Below are positions 46,015-54,442 of a stretch of 64,000 nt of DNA, piece after piece (within the stretch, counting starts at the first letter, position 1; the number at the start of each line of letters is the position of its first letter). A program made the position numbers and the translations under genes. Source of the stretch: Salegentibacter sp. 24 (GTDB taxonomy: Bacteria > Bacteroidota > Bacteroidia > Flavobacteriales > Flavobacteriaceae); assembly GCF_004362395.1 (NCBI RefSeq), contig NZ_SNWE01000016.1, positions 1 through 64,000 on the forward strand, read 5' to 3'. The notes below the pieces were generated by a model. The model was not told where the DNA came from and searched no databases. It saw only the letters and a list, made by a program, of their open reading frames with translations.

Positions 46015-46539
46015 ATGATAGCAAATAGTTTAGAATCTAATGAGTACAATGCGTACTACGACAGATATTTGCAAAAAATCCCCGGCACTTTAGAGCTGGG
46101 GATTTTACTTCTTGAAAACAGGGAAGAATTTCTTCAGCTTTTAGATAAAATAAGGCCAGAAGATCTAAAGTATAGTTATGCCAAAGGAAAATGGACCATA
46201 GCTGAAGTACTTCAGCACCTTATAGATGTAGAAAGAATTTTTCAATACAGGTCGCTCACTCTGGCAAGGGAACCCGGAATTAAATTACCGGGATTTGATC
46301 ATAACGCATACACTCCTATGAGTTCTGCACAAAACCGGAATTTAAAAAGTTTTAAAAAAGAATTTAAAACGGTAAGAAATGCAGGTATTTCTCTTTATCG
46401 TAGTTTTTCAAAAGAAATGCTGGAGCGTCAGGGGTTTGTAAGTGGGAGTCCAACGAGCTGCCGTGCTTTAGGTTTTATAACAGCAGGCCATACCAAACAT
46501 CATATTGAAATATTCAAAGATAATTATCGAATTTTATGA
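46015..46539 (+). CDS. DinB superfamily protein
   Basis: A 174-residue four-helix-bundle protein of the DinB/DUF664 (DinB_2) type, starting at ATG 46015 one base after the ppc stop. IAEVLQHLIDVERIFQYR and ITAGHTKHHIEIFKDNYR carry the His residues of the typical metal triad. Many such proteins are thiol transferases or of unknown function; despite the name it is not DNA polymerase IV. Its stop overlaps the next gene by four bases, so ppc, dinB-like and BrkB/YihY genes are probably one transcript. Confidence 0.9.
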   Translation: MIANSLESNEYNAYYDRYLQKIPGTLELGILLLENREEFLQLLDKIRPEDLKYSYAKGKWTIAEVLQHLIDVERIFQYRSLTLAREPGIKLPGFDHNAYTPMSSAQNRNLKSFKKEFKTVRNAGISLYRSFSKEMLERQGFVSGSPTSCRALGFITAGHTKHHIEIFKDNYRIL

Positions 46540-47546
46540 AGTTCTTTAAAACTTCCTGGTCATTGTTGAAGCAGGCTTATCTAAGCTGGAATAGAAATGA
46601 GCCTTTTGCTCGTAGCGCAACCATTGCATATTACGCATTATTTTCCCTGCCTTCTTTATTAATAATTGTTGTAACCATTGCCGGTTATTTTTTTGAACAA
46701 AAGGCAGTTCAGGGAAGATTGACTTCAGAAATCAGTGGTTTTATAGGCCAGGAACCTGCTAAGGCTATTGAAGAAATGATTGCCAGCGCTGCCTTGGCAA
46801 CAGAATCTACCTGGGCAATTATATTTGGTATAGGAATGTTGCTATTTGGTGCTACCGGAGTGTTTTTTCAGCTTAAAATGGCGATGAATAATATTTGGAA
46901 TGTTGCTGCTAAACAAACTAATTTCGTGGGAATTTTATTAGATCGGCTTATTTCGTTCGGTATGGTAATGGTAATCGGTCTTTTACTTTTATTATCCCTG
47001 GTTATCTCTGCTTTAATCACCATTTTAAAGGAGGAAATCAAACATTATGCCCCAAATGTAACTGAATTTATGGTTGAGGCTGCCAATTCCGGCATTTCAT
47101 TTCTGGTAATTACTACTTTGTTTGCTGCTATTTTTAAGTTACTCCCAGATATTAAATTACGTTGGAGAATTACTTATTTGGGAGCAGCAGTTACTACTAT
47201 TTTATTTCTGATAGGAGAAGGCTTAATTAGCTTTTATTTCGGAAAAAGTGAACCAGCTTCTGTCTACGGAGGTGCTTCCTCTGTCGTACTCATTTTACTT
47301 TGGGTTTATTATACCTGTTTAATATTGTTTTTTGGTGCTGAATTTACTGTACAATATGCCCTTCTTAGAAATGAACGGGTAATCCCTAATAAATATGGAG
47401 AACCTGCAATTTATCAGGAATTGGAAAAACTACAGCAAAAGCGTACCCAACTAGGGGAAGAGAAGGAAATTATCGACACCCTTAAAAATAATATGGATTG
47501 GGAGAAAAATCGTGGGAAAAATCAGAAAATAAAAAATAAGAAATAG
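46536..47546 (+). CDS. YihY/BrkB family inner-membrane protein
   Basis: A 336-residue integral membrane protein of the YihY/virulence factor BrkB family, with about six transmembrane helices (starting near 28, 90, 135, 185, 215 and 245). ARSATIAYYALFSLPSLLII and the later ASVYGGASSVVLILLWVYY, FFGAEFTVQYA are the family blocks. The C-terminal 60 residues are hydrophilic and Lys/Glu-rich, probably coiled. Not an RNase: the old RNase BN label was wrong. It overlaps the DinB gene by four bases. Transport substrate unknown. Confidence 0.93.
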   Translation: MKFFKTSWSLLKQAYLSWNRNEPFARSATIAYYALFSLPSLLIIVVTIAGYFFEQKAVQGRLTSEISGFIGQEPAKAIEEMIASAALATESTWAIIFGIGMLLFGATGVFFQLKMAMNNIWNVAAKQTNFVGILLDRLISFGMVMVIGLLLLLSLVISALITILKEEIKHYAPNVTEFMVEAANSGISFLVITTLFAAIFKLLPDIKLRWRITYLGAAVTTILFLIGEGLISFYFGKSEPASVYGGASSVVLILLWVYYTCLILFFGAEFTVQYALLRNERVIPNKYGEPAIYQELEKLQQKRTQLGEEKEIIDTLKNNMDWEKNRGKNQKIKNKK

Positions 47547-47642
47547 CTCTAATTTAAATACTTTTAAGAGAATTAATCAAAGTTTAACTTTAGACGGAAT
47601 CCTTTTATAAAGACCTTAGCACACTATGGGCTTTACATATTT

Positions 47643-47650
47643 TATCTTTG
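47643..47650 (+). promoter_or_regulatory. -7 box before the DJ-1/PfpI gene
   Basis: TATCTTTG matches TAnnTTTG 26 bases before the ATG; the -33 region has only TTAG at a 23-base spacing. Confidence 0.45.
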
Positions 47651-47676
47651 AATGAACTAAAAATGAAGATGAAATT

Positions 47677-48225
47677 ATGGAAAAGAGAATAGCAATTTTA
47701 GCTACAAACGGATTTGAAAAAAGTGAATTATTTTCACCAAAAGAAGCTTTGGAAAATGAAGGCTTTAAAGTAGATATCGTAAGTCTCGAAAAAGGAAAAA
47801 TTAAAGGCTGGGAAGGCACCAACTGGTCAGGAGAAATAGAGGTTAATTATTCCGTTAAGGAAGTAAGTGCGAAAGATTATAATGCATTAGTACTTCCTGG
47901 AGGTGTTTTAAACCCGGATCAGTTAAGGAGAAACGAAGATGCACTTGTGTTTGTGCGTGATTTCTTTAAGCAAAGTAAGCCTGTAGGTGCTATTTGCCAC
48001 GCGGCCTGGACCTTGATTAGTGCTGAAGTTGTAGAGGGACGAACTATGACTTCCTTTAAGTCAATCAAAAAAGATCTTGAAAATGCCGGTGCACTTTGGG
48101 TAGATAAAGAGGTTGTTGTCGATGAAGCCTTTGTGACGTCAAGAAACCCTGATGATCTTCCTGCTTTTAATGCTAAGATGATCGAGGAGATTAAAGAAGG
48201 TAAACACGATTTGCAACACGCATAA
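47677..48225 (+). CDS. DJ-1/PfpI family protein
   Basis: A 182-residue class I glutamine-amidotransferase-fold protein of the PfpI/YhbO group. IAILATNGFEKSELFSPK is the first strand; the nucleophile elbow is GAICHAAWTLISAEVV, with Cys in AICHAA and His next to it, and Glu (E near 16 in FEKSE) completes the site. Homologues have been described as general stress proteins with deglycase or glyoxalase activity, still debated. It is monocistronic, with its own -7 box and a strong hairpin terminator. Confidence 0.93.
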   Translation: MEKRIAILATNGFEKSELFSPKEALENEGFKVDIVSLEKGKIKGWEGTNWSGEIEVNYSVKEVSAKDYNALVLPGGVLNPDQLRRNEDALVFVRDFFKQSKPVGAICHAAWTLISAEVVEGRTMTSFKSIKKDLENAGALWVDKEVVVDEAFVTSRNPDDLPAFNAKMIEEIKEGKHDLQHA

Positions 48226-48245
48226 TCCAGTTTAAAAGTAGATAC

Positions 48246-48285
48246 AAAAAAGCTGTATGGAATAAGTTCCCTACAGCTTTTTTTG
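48246..48285. terminator. Terminator after the DJ-1/PfpI gene
   Basis: AAAAAAGCTGTA (48246-48257) and TACAGCTTTTTT (48272-48283) form a perfect stem with an inner GGAA/TTCC pairing. It is placed between convergent genes and may serve both. Confidence 0.85.
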
Positions 48286-48302
48286 TGTTCTAAAATCACT
48301 GA

Positions 48303-49592
48303 TTATGCTTTCTGGAGTTTGGTTGCCACATCATTAACTTCATTCATCACCCTTAGTAGATTCTCTCCCCAGAGTTTGGCGATTTCATCCCTTGAATAAC
48401 CGCGTTTAACCAGTTCTTTGGTAATATTCAAAGTTTGAGAAGCATCCTGCCAGCCTTCAATTCCGCCTCCACCATCGAAATCTGAGCTTATTCCAACATG
48501 CTCAATTCCAATTAAATTAACCATATAGTCTATGTGGTCTACGAAATCGGCAACATCTACAGGTTCAATTTTCTGCTTTAATAATTCTATTTCAGGAATT
48601 GCTGCAGTTTTTACTTGGTGGTGTTTTGCATAATACCTATTTCTATCAATGTTGCTTAGTGTTCTTAAAGTATCATCAGGCAAGATCTCAAAATTCATTT
48701 CCTCTGCTTTCTTATTATAGATTATCGCACTTGCTTCTTCGAAGGCTTTATTCTTTTGGTTATTGACATATGCACTAAAAGCCACAGTTTGTACTACGCC
48801 ACCATGTTTTTTAAAGAGTAATAAAAGTTCATCGTCCAAATTTCGACTGTGATCGCAAAGTTGCCGGGCAGAGGAGTGGGAGGCAATAAGCGGGGCTTTA
48901 GAAAGTTCAAACATCTGCTTAATGGCTTTCTTAGAAGGATGAGAAACATCTATCATCATACCCAGACGATTCATTTCAACGATAACCTTCTTTCCTAAAT
49001 CGCTAAGGCCATTGTGCAACCAGTCCTGGTTTTCTTCTCCAGTATTTGAATCGCTTAACTGGCTATGTCCCTGGTGAGCTAAAGACATATACCTAGCACC
49101 CAGGTCATAAAATTTTTCAACGTTTTCAATATCTTTCCCAATAGAATAACCGTTTTCAACACCAATCATTGCCACTTTTTTCCCTTCAGAAATTAAATTT
49201 CGAACTTCTTTAGAATTCGTTGCTAAACCTATTTGATTCGGAGCAAAATCATTCACCAGTTTATGGATCGCTTTAAACTTACTCATCGCGTTTTGATAAG
49301 CATTTCTATAACCTTCATCGGTAAGTTTATCCTGCCCGGTATACACGATAAACCAGGCCACATCAAGCCCGCCAGCTTCCATTTTTGGTAAGGTTACTTG
49401 GTTTTCCAATGCCATCGAATAATTTCTATCTTTTGTGAAATTGTTGATATTAATATCGGCATGAGTATCTATCGTAATTACATTTTCGTGAATTTCTTTT
49501 GCTTTTTTTAATAAAATTTCATCTTTGTGTTGTTGGCCAAAAGCAAGATTTCCTGTAAAAATTAGTGTAAGGCTCAGTAGGTATAATTTCAT
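48303..49592 (-). CDS. Exported membrane dipeptidase (M19)
   Basis: A 429-residue zinc dipeptidase of family M19 starting at ATG 49592 (MKLYLLSLTLIFTGNLAFG), chosen over an ATG 11 codons earlier since it gives a proper signal peptide ending near FGQQH. Zinc ligands include VITIDTHADIN (HxD), GVENGYSIG (Glu), and MIDVSHPSKKA and IASHSSARQLCDHSRN (His); GISSDFDGGGGIEGW is the C-terminal Asp motif. It cleaves dipeptides in the periplasm, possibly including D-amino-acid ones. It is divergent from the ATP-grasp cluster. Confidence 0.93.
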   Translation of the reverse strand: MKLYLLSLTLIFTGNLAFGQQHKDEILLKKAKEIHENVITIDTHADININNFTKDRNYSMALENQVTLPKMEAGGLDVAWFIVYTGQDKLTDEGYRNAYQNAMSKFKAIHKLVNDFAPNQIGLATNSKEVRNLISEGKKVAMIGVENGYSIGKDIENVEKFYDLGARYMSLAHQGHSQLSDSNTGEENQDWLHNGLSDLGKKVIVEMNRLGMMIDVSHPSKKAIKQMFELSKAPLIASHSSARQLCDHSRNLDDELLLLFKKHGGVVQTVAFSAYVNNQKNKAFEEASAIIYNKKAEEMNFEILPDDTLRTLSNIDRNRYYAKHHQVKTAAIPEIELLKQKIEPVDVADFVDHIDYMVNLIGIEHVGISSDFDGGGGIEGWQDASQTLNITKELVKRGYSRDEIAKLWGENLLRVMNEVNDVATKLQKA

Positions 49593-49703
49593 ATTAATGA
49601 GTTTGCTTTTTGTTGAAGCTCTCAAATTACTAATAAAAATTAAATGATTAAAAAGAAAGTCTTAATTTGCTAAAAATGATTAAAAACATAATCAATTTTC
49701 TAC

Positions 49704-49711
49704 TACATTTG
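49704..49711 (+). promoter_or_regulatory. -7 box of the ATP-grasp cluster
   Basis: TACATTTG matches TAnnTTTG 20 bases before the RimK-like ATG. No TTG lies at the proper -33 distance, so an activator may be required. Confidence 0.5.
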
Positions 49712-49731
49712 ATAGAATTTTCAACCGCTCA

Positions 49732-51183
49732 ATGAATAAATATATAATTGTAAACCAGCCTGAAAAGTGGAAATTAAAACTTGACCACGTAGAAATTATT
49801 TCAGCGCAATCCTATCTCACCAATCCTAACTTCGCTAAGATCAAAAACGCAAGGATATTCAACCTATGCAAGGATTATTCTTATCAGTCGAAAGGTTATT
49901 ATGTTTCACTTTTAGCCGAGGCCCGAGGCCATTTAGCGATTCCAACAGTAAAAAATATAGTTGATTTGAGGGAACCTAAACTGGTTAAAATAGTATCAGA
50001 GGAGTTTGATGATTTAATGCAAACCAGCTTAAAAGGCATCAAATCCCAGGAGTTTACCCTCAGTATTTATTTTGGCCAAAATGTTGCGCAGAAATATAAG
50101 GAGTTGAGTGCCATGTTTCATAGACATTTTCAAATTCCATTCTTGCGAGTAAAATTCAACTACACAACCAAATGGAATATAAAAAGCATCAAAGCAATTT
50201 CCGAAGCAGAAATTCCGGAAGAGCATTTAGAAAGCATGTACGAGTTTGCGGCTCAATATTTTGCTAAAAAGCGTTACGATACACCACGAACCAATATTGC
50301 CGAATACGATTTAGCTATTTTAGTACAGGCCGATGATCCTGCTCCGCCAAGTAATGCAAAGGCCTTAAAAAAATTCATTGAGATAGCTGAAAAAATGGAC
50401 TTCTACGTAGAAATCGTTTCTCCCAAAGATCTTTCTCGTCTATCGGCATTTGATGCCTTATTTATTCGGCAAAGTACCGAGGTGAATAATGAGGCTTACG
50501 CTTTTGCTAGAAAAGCTCAGCAGGAAGGTATAGCCATTGTAGATTATCCAGATGCAATCCTAAGGTGTTGTAACAAAGTTTATATGGCAGAAGCATTAGA
50601 GAACGCTAATATACCAACTCCTAAAACAGTAATAATTCATAAAGAAAACATAGATAAGGTACTTGAAATTACTGGGCTACCGGTGGTTTTAAAATCACCT
50701 GATTCTACTTTTTCTTTTGGAGTGAAAAAAGCAACTACAACGGCAGAGTACCAAGAATTGGTAACCATGATGCTTAAAAAATCAGAATTAGTGATTGCGC
50801 AAGAATTTTCACCATCAGAGTATGATTGGAGAATAGGGGTCTTGGATAATAAACCTTTTTATGCCTGCCGTTATTATATGGCCAAGGGGCATTGGCAGAT
50901 TTATAATTGGGATGCAAAAGTAAAAGACGACCAGGACGGAAATGCCGATTGCCTTCCTATAGAAAAGGTCCCAAAAAAAATACTTGAGGCCGCTTTAAAA
51001 TCAGCTAAATTAATGGGTATGGGCCTTTATGGAATAGATATAAAAGAAGTTGGCGGAAAGCCTTTGGTTATTGAGATAAACGATAACCCGAATATAGATT
51101 TTGGAGTTGAAGATGCTTATTACGGAGAACAGGTTTACATGGAAATTTTGGCAGCTTTAAAAAACCGACTGGTAAAGAAATAA
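49732..51183 (+). CDS. RimK-like ATP-grasp ligase with RLAN domain
   Basis: A 483-residue ATP-dependent carboxylate-amine ligase. The N-terminal about 190 residues (start MNKYIIVNQPEKWKL; ARIFNLCKDYSYQSKGYYVSL) look like the RLAN domain that precedes some RimK-like ATP-grasp modules. The ATP-grasp part begins near YDLAILVQADDPAPPSN; VVLKSPDSTFSFGVKKA is the phosphate-binding loop, and GLYGIDIKEVGGKPLVIEINDNPNID holds the Mg2+ Asp, Glu and Asn (cut: VIEINDNPNIDFG). It would form an amide bond. It heads a three-gene cluster with a GCS2-type ligase 3 bases on and an N-formylglutamate amidohydrolase-like gene. Confidence 0.92.
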   Translation: MNKYIIVNQPEKWKLKLDHVEIISAQSYLTNPNFAKIKNARIFNLCKDYSYQSKGYYVSLLAEARGHLAIPTVKNIVDLREPKLVKIVSEEFDDLMQTSLKGIKSQEFTLSIYFGQNVAQKYKELSAMFHRHFQIPFLRVKFNYTTKWNIKSIKAISEAEIPEEHLESMYEFAAQYFAKKRYDTPRTNIAEYDLAILVQADDPAPPSNAKALKKFIEIAEKMDFYVEIVSPKDLSRLSAFDALFIRQSTEVNNEAYAFARKAQQEGIAIVDYPDAILRCCNKVYMAEALENANIPTPKTVIIHKENIDKVLEITGLPVVLKSPDSTFSFGVKKATTTAEYQELVTMMLKKSELVIAQEFSPSEYDWRIGVLDNKPFYACRYYMAKGHWQIYNWDAKVKDDQDGNADCLPIEKVPKKILEAALKSAKLMGMGLYGIDIKEVGGKPLVIEINDNPNIDFGVEDAYYGEQVYMEILAALKNRLVKK

Positions 51184-51186
51184 TTT

Positions 51187-52407
51187 ATGAAGTATCATCT
51201 TTTTGAAGTTTTTGGGATCGAACTGGAATATATGCTTGTTAATGCCTCAAGTTTTAAGGTTAATCCAATTGTAGACCAGCTTTTTATAAATAAAAATGGA
51301 GTAATTACCTCGGACATTGAAAATGGACAAATACAATGGAGCAATGAATTAGTGGCACATGTAGTGGAATTAAAGACCAATGGCCCAACCGGGGATTTGG
51401 ACCAATTAGATCTTCATTTTTCTAAAAATATCAAAGAAATAAACGCTTTGCTAAAGAGGCAAAACACCATGCTTTTACCTTCAGCAGTACACCCTCTAAT
51501 GAACCCTGCCATGGAGACGAAGTTGTGGGAGCATAGCTACAGCAAAATTTATGCACTTTATAACCGCATTTTTGACTGCAGTGGTCACGGCTGGAGCAAT
51601 GTTCAAAGTATGCATATAAATCTTCCCTTTTTTGATGATAATGAATTTGAAAAATTACACGCAGCGGTGCGTTTGCTTTTGCCAATAATTCCGGCTTTAA
51701 GTGCTAGTTCTCCGGTGGTCGAAGGTAAAAATACTGGCTTTAAGGATTTTAGAATGCAGGTGTATAAAACCAACCAAAAGGAAATCCCACAAATGACAGG
51801 GAAAGTAATTCCCGAGCAAGTTTTTTCTAAAGATAATTATTATAGAACTATTTTTGAGCCCATAAATATTGCGATAAAACCTCACGATACGGAAAATATT
51901 TTGGATCATCATTTTTTAAATTCTAGAGGGGCCATTGCAAGGTTTGATAGAAATGCAATAGAGATTCGAGTAATAGATATTCAGGAATGCCCCAAAGCTG
52001 ATATGGCGATCGCAATTCTTATTATTGAATGCTTAAAATTGCTGGTGAGTGAAGAATTAGTTTCTATAGAAGAACAAAAGAATTGGAATGAAGATGAACT
52101 TTTTGAAATATTCAATGCTGTAATTAAAGATGCTGAAAACACTAAAATCAGCAATAAAGATTACCTCAAAATCTTTGGACTTTCTCAGCCTATAGAAATT
52201 AAGGAAATATGGCGAATTTTATTCTCTAAAGTAAAAAGGAATATGGCCATCAGACATCAGGAGAGCATTAAGTTCCTTTTAAGCAATGGAAGTCTATCTA
52301 CCAGAATTTTAAAAGCTCTAAGGAATGATTTTTCTGATGAAAATATTAGCAGGACCTATTTCAAATTGGCTGATTGCCTAGAGTCAAACAAATTTTTTAA
52401 GCCGTGA
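51187..52407 (+). CDS. GCS2-type carboxylate-amine ligase
   Basis: A 406-residue member of the glutamate-cysteine ligase 2 (YbdK-like) family. FGIELEYMLVNASSFKVNP carries the metal-binding Glu pair at the start, MHINLPF the substrate His, and FDRNAIEIRVIDIQECP the C-terminal Arg/Glu site. It may join the gamma-carboxyl of Glu to an amine, or build a similar amide; true glutathione synthesis is not implied, since no gshB is next to it. It lies between the ATP-grasp and amidohydrolase genes, and overlaps the latter by four bases (GTGA). Confidence 0.9.
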   Translation: MKYHLFEVFGIELEYMLVNASSFKVNPIVDQLFINKNGVITSDIENGQIQWSNELVAHVVELKTNGPTGDLDQLDLHFSKNIKEINALLKRQNTMLLPSAVHPLMNPAMETKLWEHSYSKIYALYNRIFDCSGHGWSNVQSMHINLPFFDDNEFEKLHAAVRLLLPIIPALSASSPVVEGKNTGFKDFRMQVYKTNQKEIPQMTGKVIPEQVFSKDNYYRTIFEPINIAIKPHDTENILDHHFLNSRGAIARFDRNAIEIRVIDIQECPKADMAIAILIIECLKLLVSEELVSIEEQKNWNEDELFEIFNAVIKDAENTKISNKDYLKIFGLSQPIEIKEIWRILFSKVKRNMAIRHQESIKFLLSNGSLSTRILKALRNDFSDENISRTYFKLADCLESNKFFKP

Positions 52408-53087
52408 AACTGGTTTTAACTTGCGAACACGCTTTTAATTCAATTCCGCAGGAATACAAAAATTTATTTATAAATGCTGAAGAGGTCCTAGAATCGCACA
52501 GAGGTTATGATCCCGGGGCCTTAAATTTATTTAGGAAATTGGAAGCCCTAGCCAGTTTTACTAAGCTTCAGGAAGCTAGTAGGTTATTGATTGAAGTCAA
52601 CCGATCTAAAGCTCATCCGTATTTATTTTCTGAATTCACTAGGAAGTTATCGTTACATCAGAAATCAAAAATTTTCGACCAGTTTTATCTTCCTTATCGC
52701 CGGGCGGTGGAAAAGAAAGTTTTAGAATATACAAGAACAGGGGAGAAAGTCTTACACCTTTCAGTTCATACCTTTACGCCGGAATTAAACGGAAATATAA
52801 GAAATACAGATATTGGAATACTTTATAATCCTAAAAGGCAGAAAGAAAAAGCATTTAGCAGAAGTTTCAAAGGAAATTTGCAGTATCAGAAACCTGATTT
52901 AAAAGTAAGGTTTAATTATCCATATCTGGGAAAGGCAGACGGTTTTACAACATATTTACGTAAAAAATTCCCCGAGAATTATTTGGGAATTGAACTGGAG
53001 GTAAATCAAAAATTTGTGTCTAAAAACCAAATGGATCATCAGATTAATAATGCAGTGTTTTGGGCATTGAAAGGTTTATTAAAATAA
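52404..53087 (+). CDS. N-formylglutamate amidohydrolase family protein
   Basis: A 227-residue zinc amidohydrolase of the N-formylglutamate deformylase fold. It starts at GTG within the stop of the previous gene. LTCEHAFNSIPQEY carries the zinc Cys-Glu-His start, RLLIEVNRSKAHPYLF, LSVHTFTPEL, TDIGILYNP and YLGKADGFTTYLR the conserved sites, and GIELEVNQKFV the C-terminal Glu/Asn. No histidine utilisation genes are present, so it more likely processes a product or intermediate of the two ligases upstream. A hairpin terminator follows. Confidence 0.92.
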   Translation: MKLVLTCEHAFNSIPQEYKNLFINAEEVLESHRGYDPGALNLFRKLEALASFTKLQEASRLLIEVNRSKAHPYLFSEFTRKLSLHQKSKIFDQFYLPYRRAVEKKVLEYTRTGEKVLHLSVHTFTPELNGNIRNTDIGILYNPKRQKEKAFSRSFKGNLQYQKPDLKVRFNYPYLGKADGFTTYLRKKFPENYLGIELEVNQKFVSKNQMDHQINNAVFWALKGLLK

Positions 53088-53091
53088 AGAA

Positions 53092-53137
53092 AGCCCCGAA
53101 TTCACAAATATATAAGTGAATATGGGGCTAATATTTT
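53092..53137. terminator. Terminator after the ATP-grasp cluster
   Basis: AGCCCCGAATTCAC (53092-53105) pairs with GTGAATATGGGGCT (53116-53129) with a two-base internal mismatch; T-rich sequence lies on both sides, so OsmC could also end here. Confidence 0.7.
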
Positions 53138-53158
53138 TATTGTGGTGTCTTTTTAACC

Positions 53159-53572
53159 CTATTGAACTAATTCAGATTCCAAAGTGATTTCTGTGTTGAG
53201 TAATTTAGAAATTGGACAATTCTCTTTAGCATCTGTGGCAATTTTATCAAATTGAGCTTTATCAATTCCTTTTACTTTCGCTTTCAAAATTAAGTGTGAT
53301 TTTTTAACAGTGCCATCTTCAAAAGTAATTTCAGCTTTGGTTTCCAATTCATCAGGCTCGAAACCTTCTTGAGAAAGATTAGCGGCAAGCTGCATTGAAA
53401 AGCAGCCAGAGTGGGCGGCGCCTATAAGTTCTTCAGGATTGGTGCCTTTACCGTCTTCAAATCTGGTTTTAAACGAATACTTCGTTTTATCCAAAACCCC
53501 ACTTTGGGTACTAATTATACCATTTCCCTCTTTAAGGTTACCTTTCCACACTGCGGTTCCATTTCTTTTCAT
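53159..53572 (-). CDS. OsmC family peroxiredoxin-like protein
   Basis: A 137-residue protein of the OsmC/Ohr superfamily (OsmC subgroup). The two reactive cysteines are in AAHSGCFSMQLAANL and NCPISKLLN; Arg and Glu partners are in KTRFEDGKGTNPEELIG (cut: FEDGKGTNPEEL). It reduces organic hydroperoxides in the cytoplasm with thiol donors. It begins MKRNGTAVWKGNL as usual. It is monocistronic, convergent with the ATP-grasp cluster and same strand as the FKBP gene. Confidence 0.94.
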   Translation of the reverse strand: MKRNGTAVWKGNLKEGNGIISTQSGVLDKTKYSFKTRFEDGKGTNPEELIGAAHSGCFSMQLAANLSQEGFEPDELETKAEITFEDGTVKKSHLILKAKVKGIDKAQFDKIATDAKENCPISKLLNTEITLESELVQ

Positions 53573-53670
53573 AATTCTAATTTTTATGTTGATTTATCCT
53601 AATATAGAAATGATAATGCTTATCAAAAAATTATTATCAAAACCTTAACCTATAGTCTGAGTTTTAAACC

Positions 53671-53702
53671 AAAAAAGCCCGAAACCTAATAGCTTCGAGC
53701 TT
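53671..53702 (-). terminator. Terminator of the FKBP gene
   Basis: On the minus strand AAGCTCGAA (53694-53702) pairs with TTCGGGCTT (53675-53683), the one mismatch being a G-U pair on this strand only, followed by a T-run. The pairing is better on minus than on plus, which fixes its direction. Confidence 0.75.
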
Positions 53703-53725
53703 TTAAAGTATAAGTTATTAAGAAC

Positions 53726-54157
53726 TTATTTGATCTCTACTACTTCAAGATCAAATACTAAGTCTTTTCCTGCTAACGGGTGATTTCCGTCTACCACGAT
53801 AGTTTCTTCCTTTACATCTTTTACCACGAGATTCATTTCCTGACCATCAGGGCTTTTGGAAACAAGTCCCATTCCAACTTCTGGCTTAATATCTTCTGGA
53901 AGTTGACTTTTTTGCACCTCTTGAACAAGTTCTTCTCTTGGCTCTCCGTAAGCTTCCTCTTTAGGAATATTTATGGTTTTTTTCTCGTTCACTTTCATAT
54001 CAATCAGGCCATTCTCAAAACCAGGAATAAGCTGTCCTTGCCCCATAGTAAATTCTATAGGCTCTCCTCTTTCTACAGAGCTGTCAAAAACCTGCCCGTC
54101 AGATAGTTTACCTGTGTAATGTACCTTTACTGTGTCATTTGCTTTTACTTGACTCAT
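53726..54157 (-). CDS. FKBP-type peptidyl-prolyl isomerase (SlyD-like)
   Basis: A 143-residue chaperone/isomerase starting at ATG 54157 (MSQVKANDTVKVHYTG), preferred over an ATG five codons up. The FKBP fold begins VKVHYTGKLSDGQVFDSS and the EFTMGQGQLIPGFENGLI loop contains the proline-binding site; the middle (about 70-120) is an insert-in-flap domain, as in SlyD. It lacks the His-rich nickel tail of E. coli SlyD. It acts in the cytoplasm on folding proteins. It has a clear Bacteroidota promoter and its own terminator. Confidence 0.93.
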   Translation of the reverse strand: MSQVKANDTVKVHYTGKLSDGQVFDSSVERGEPIEFTMGQGQLIPGFENGLIDMKVNEKKTINIPKEEAYGEPREELVQEVQKSQLPEDIKPEVGMGLVSKSPDGQEMNLVVKDVKEETIVVDGNHPLAGKDLVFDLEVVEIK

Positions 54158-54215
54158 AATGTTGTTTTTCAAAAATTATAATGGGCTTTGTTAACAATAT
54201 GCCCGTTAAAGAGTG

Positions 54216-54246
54216 CAAAGGTACAGTTATAATATACGCTTCCAAA
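54216..54246 (-). promoter_or_regulatory. Promoter of the FKBP gene
   Basis: Minus-strand TTTG (54243-54246), a 19-base spacer and TACCTTTG (54216-54223) fit the -33/-7 pattern exactly. Transcription would begin about 50 bases before the ATG. The remaining 200 bases up to the next gene show nothing definite. Confidence 0.75.
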
Positions 54247-54442
54247 TTATCATGACTTTAATCCCGGAATCTTTTAAAAATATTAACATTTAACGATGAG
54301 CCTGATTTCGAGATGTTACTTTCTGACTGACAATAGCTTAAAATTTAAATTGGAATTTCCGGAATTAGTAAATACATTTATTAACTTAAATTTTTGAAAA
54401 ATTTCAAATTAGCTAAAGCAATTAAAATTAAATTTCTGTCCA

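Noticed and set aside
46015-46539. DNA polymerase IV (dinB)
   Set aside because: The protein is the short four-helix DinB/DUF664 type, unrelated to Y-family polymerases.
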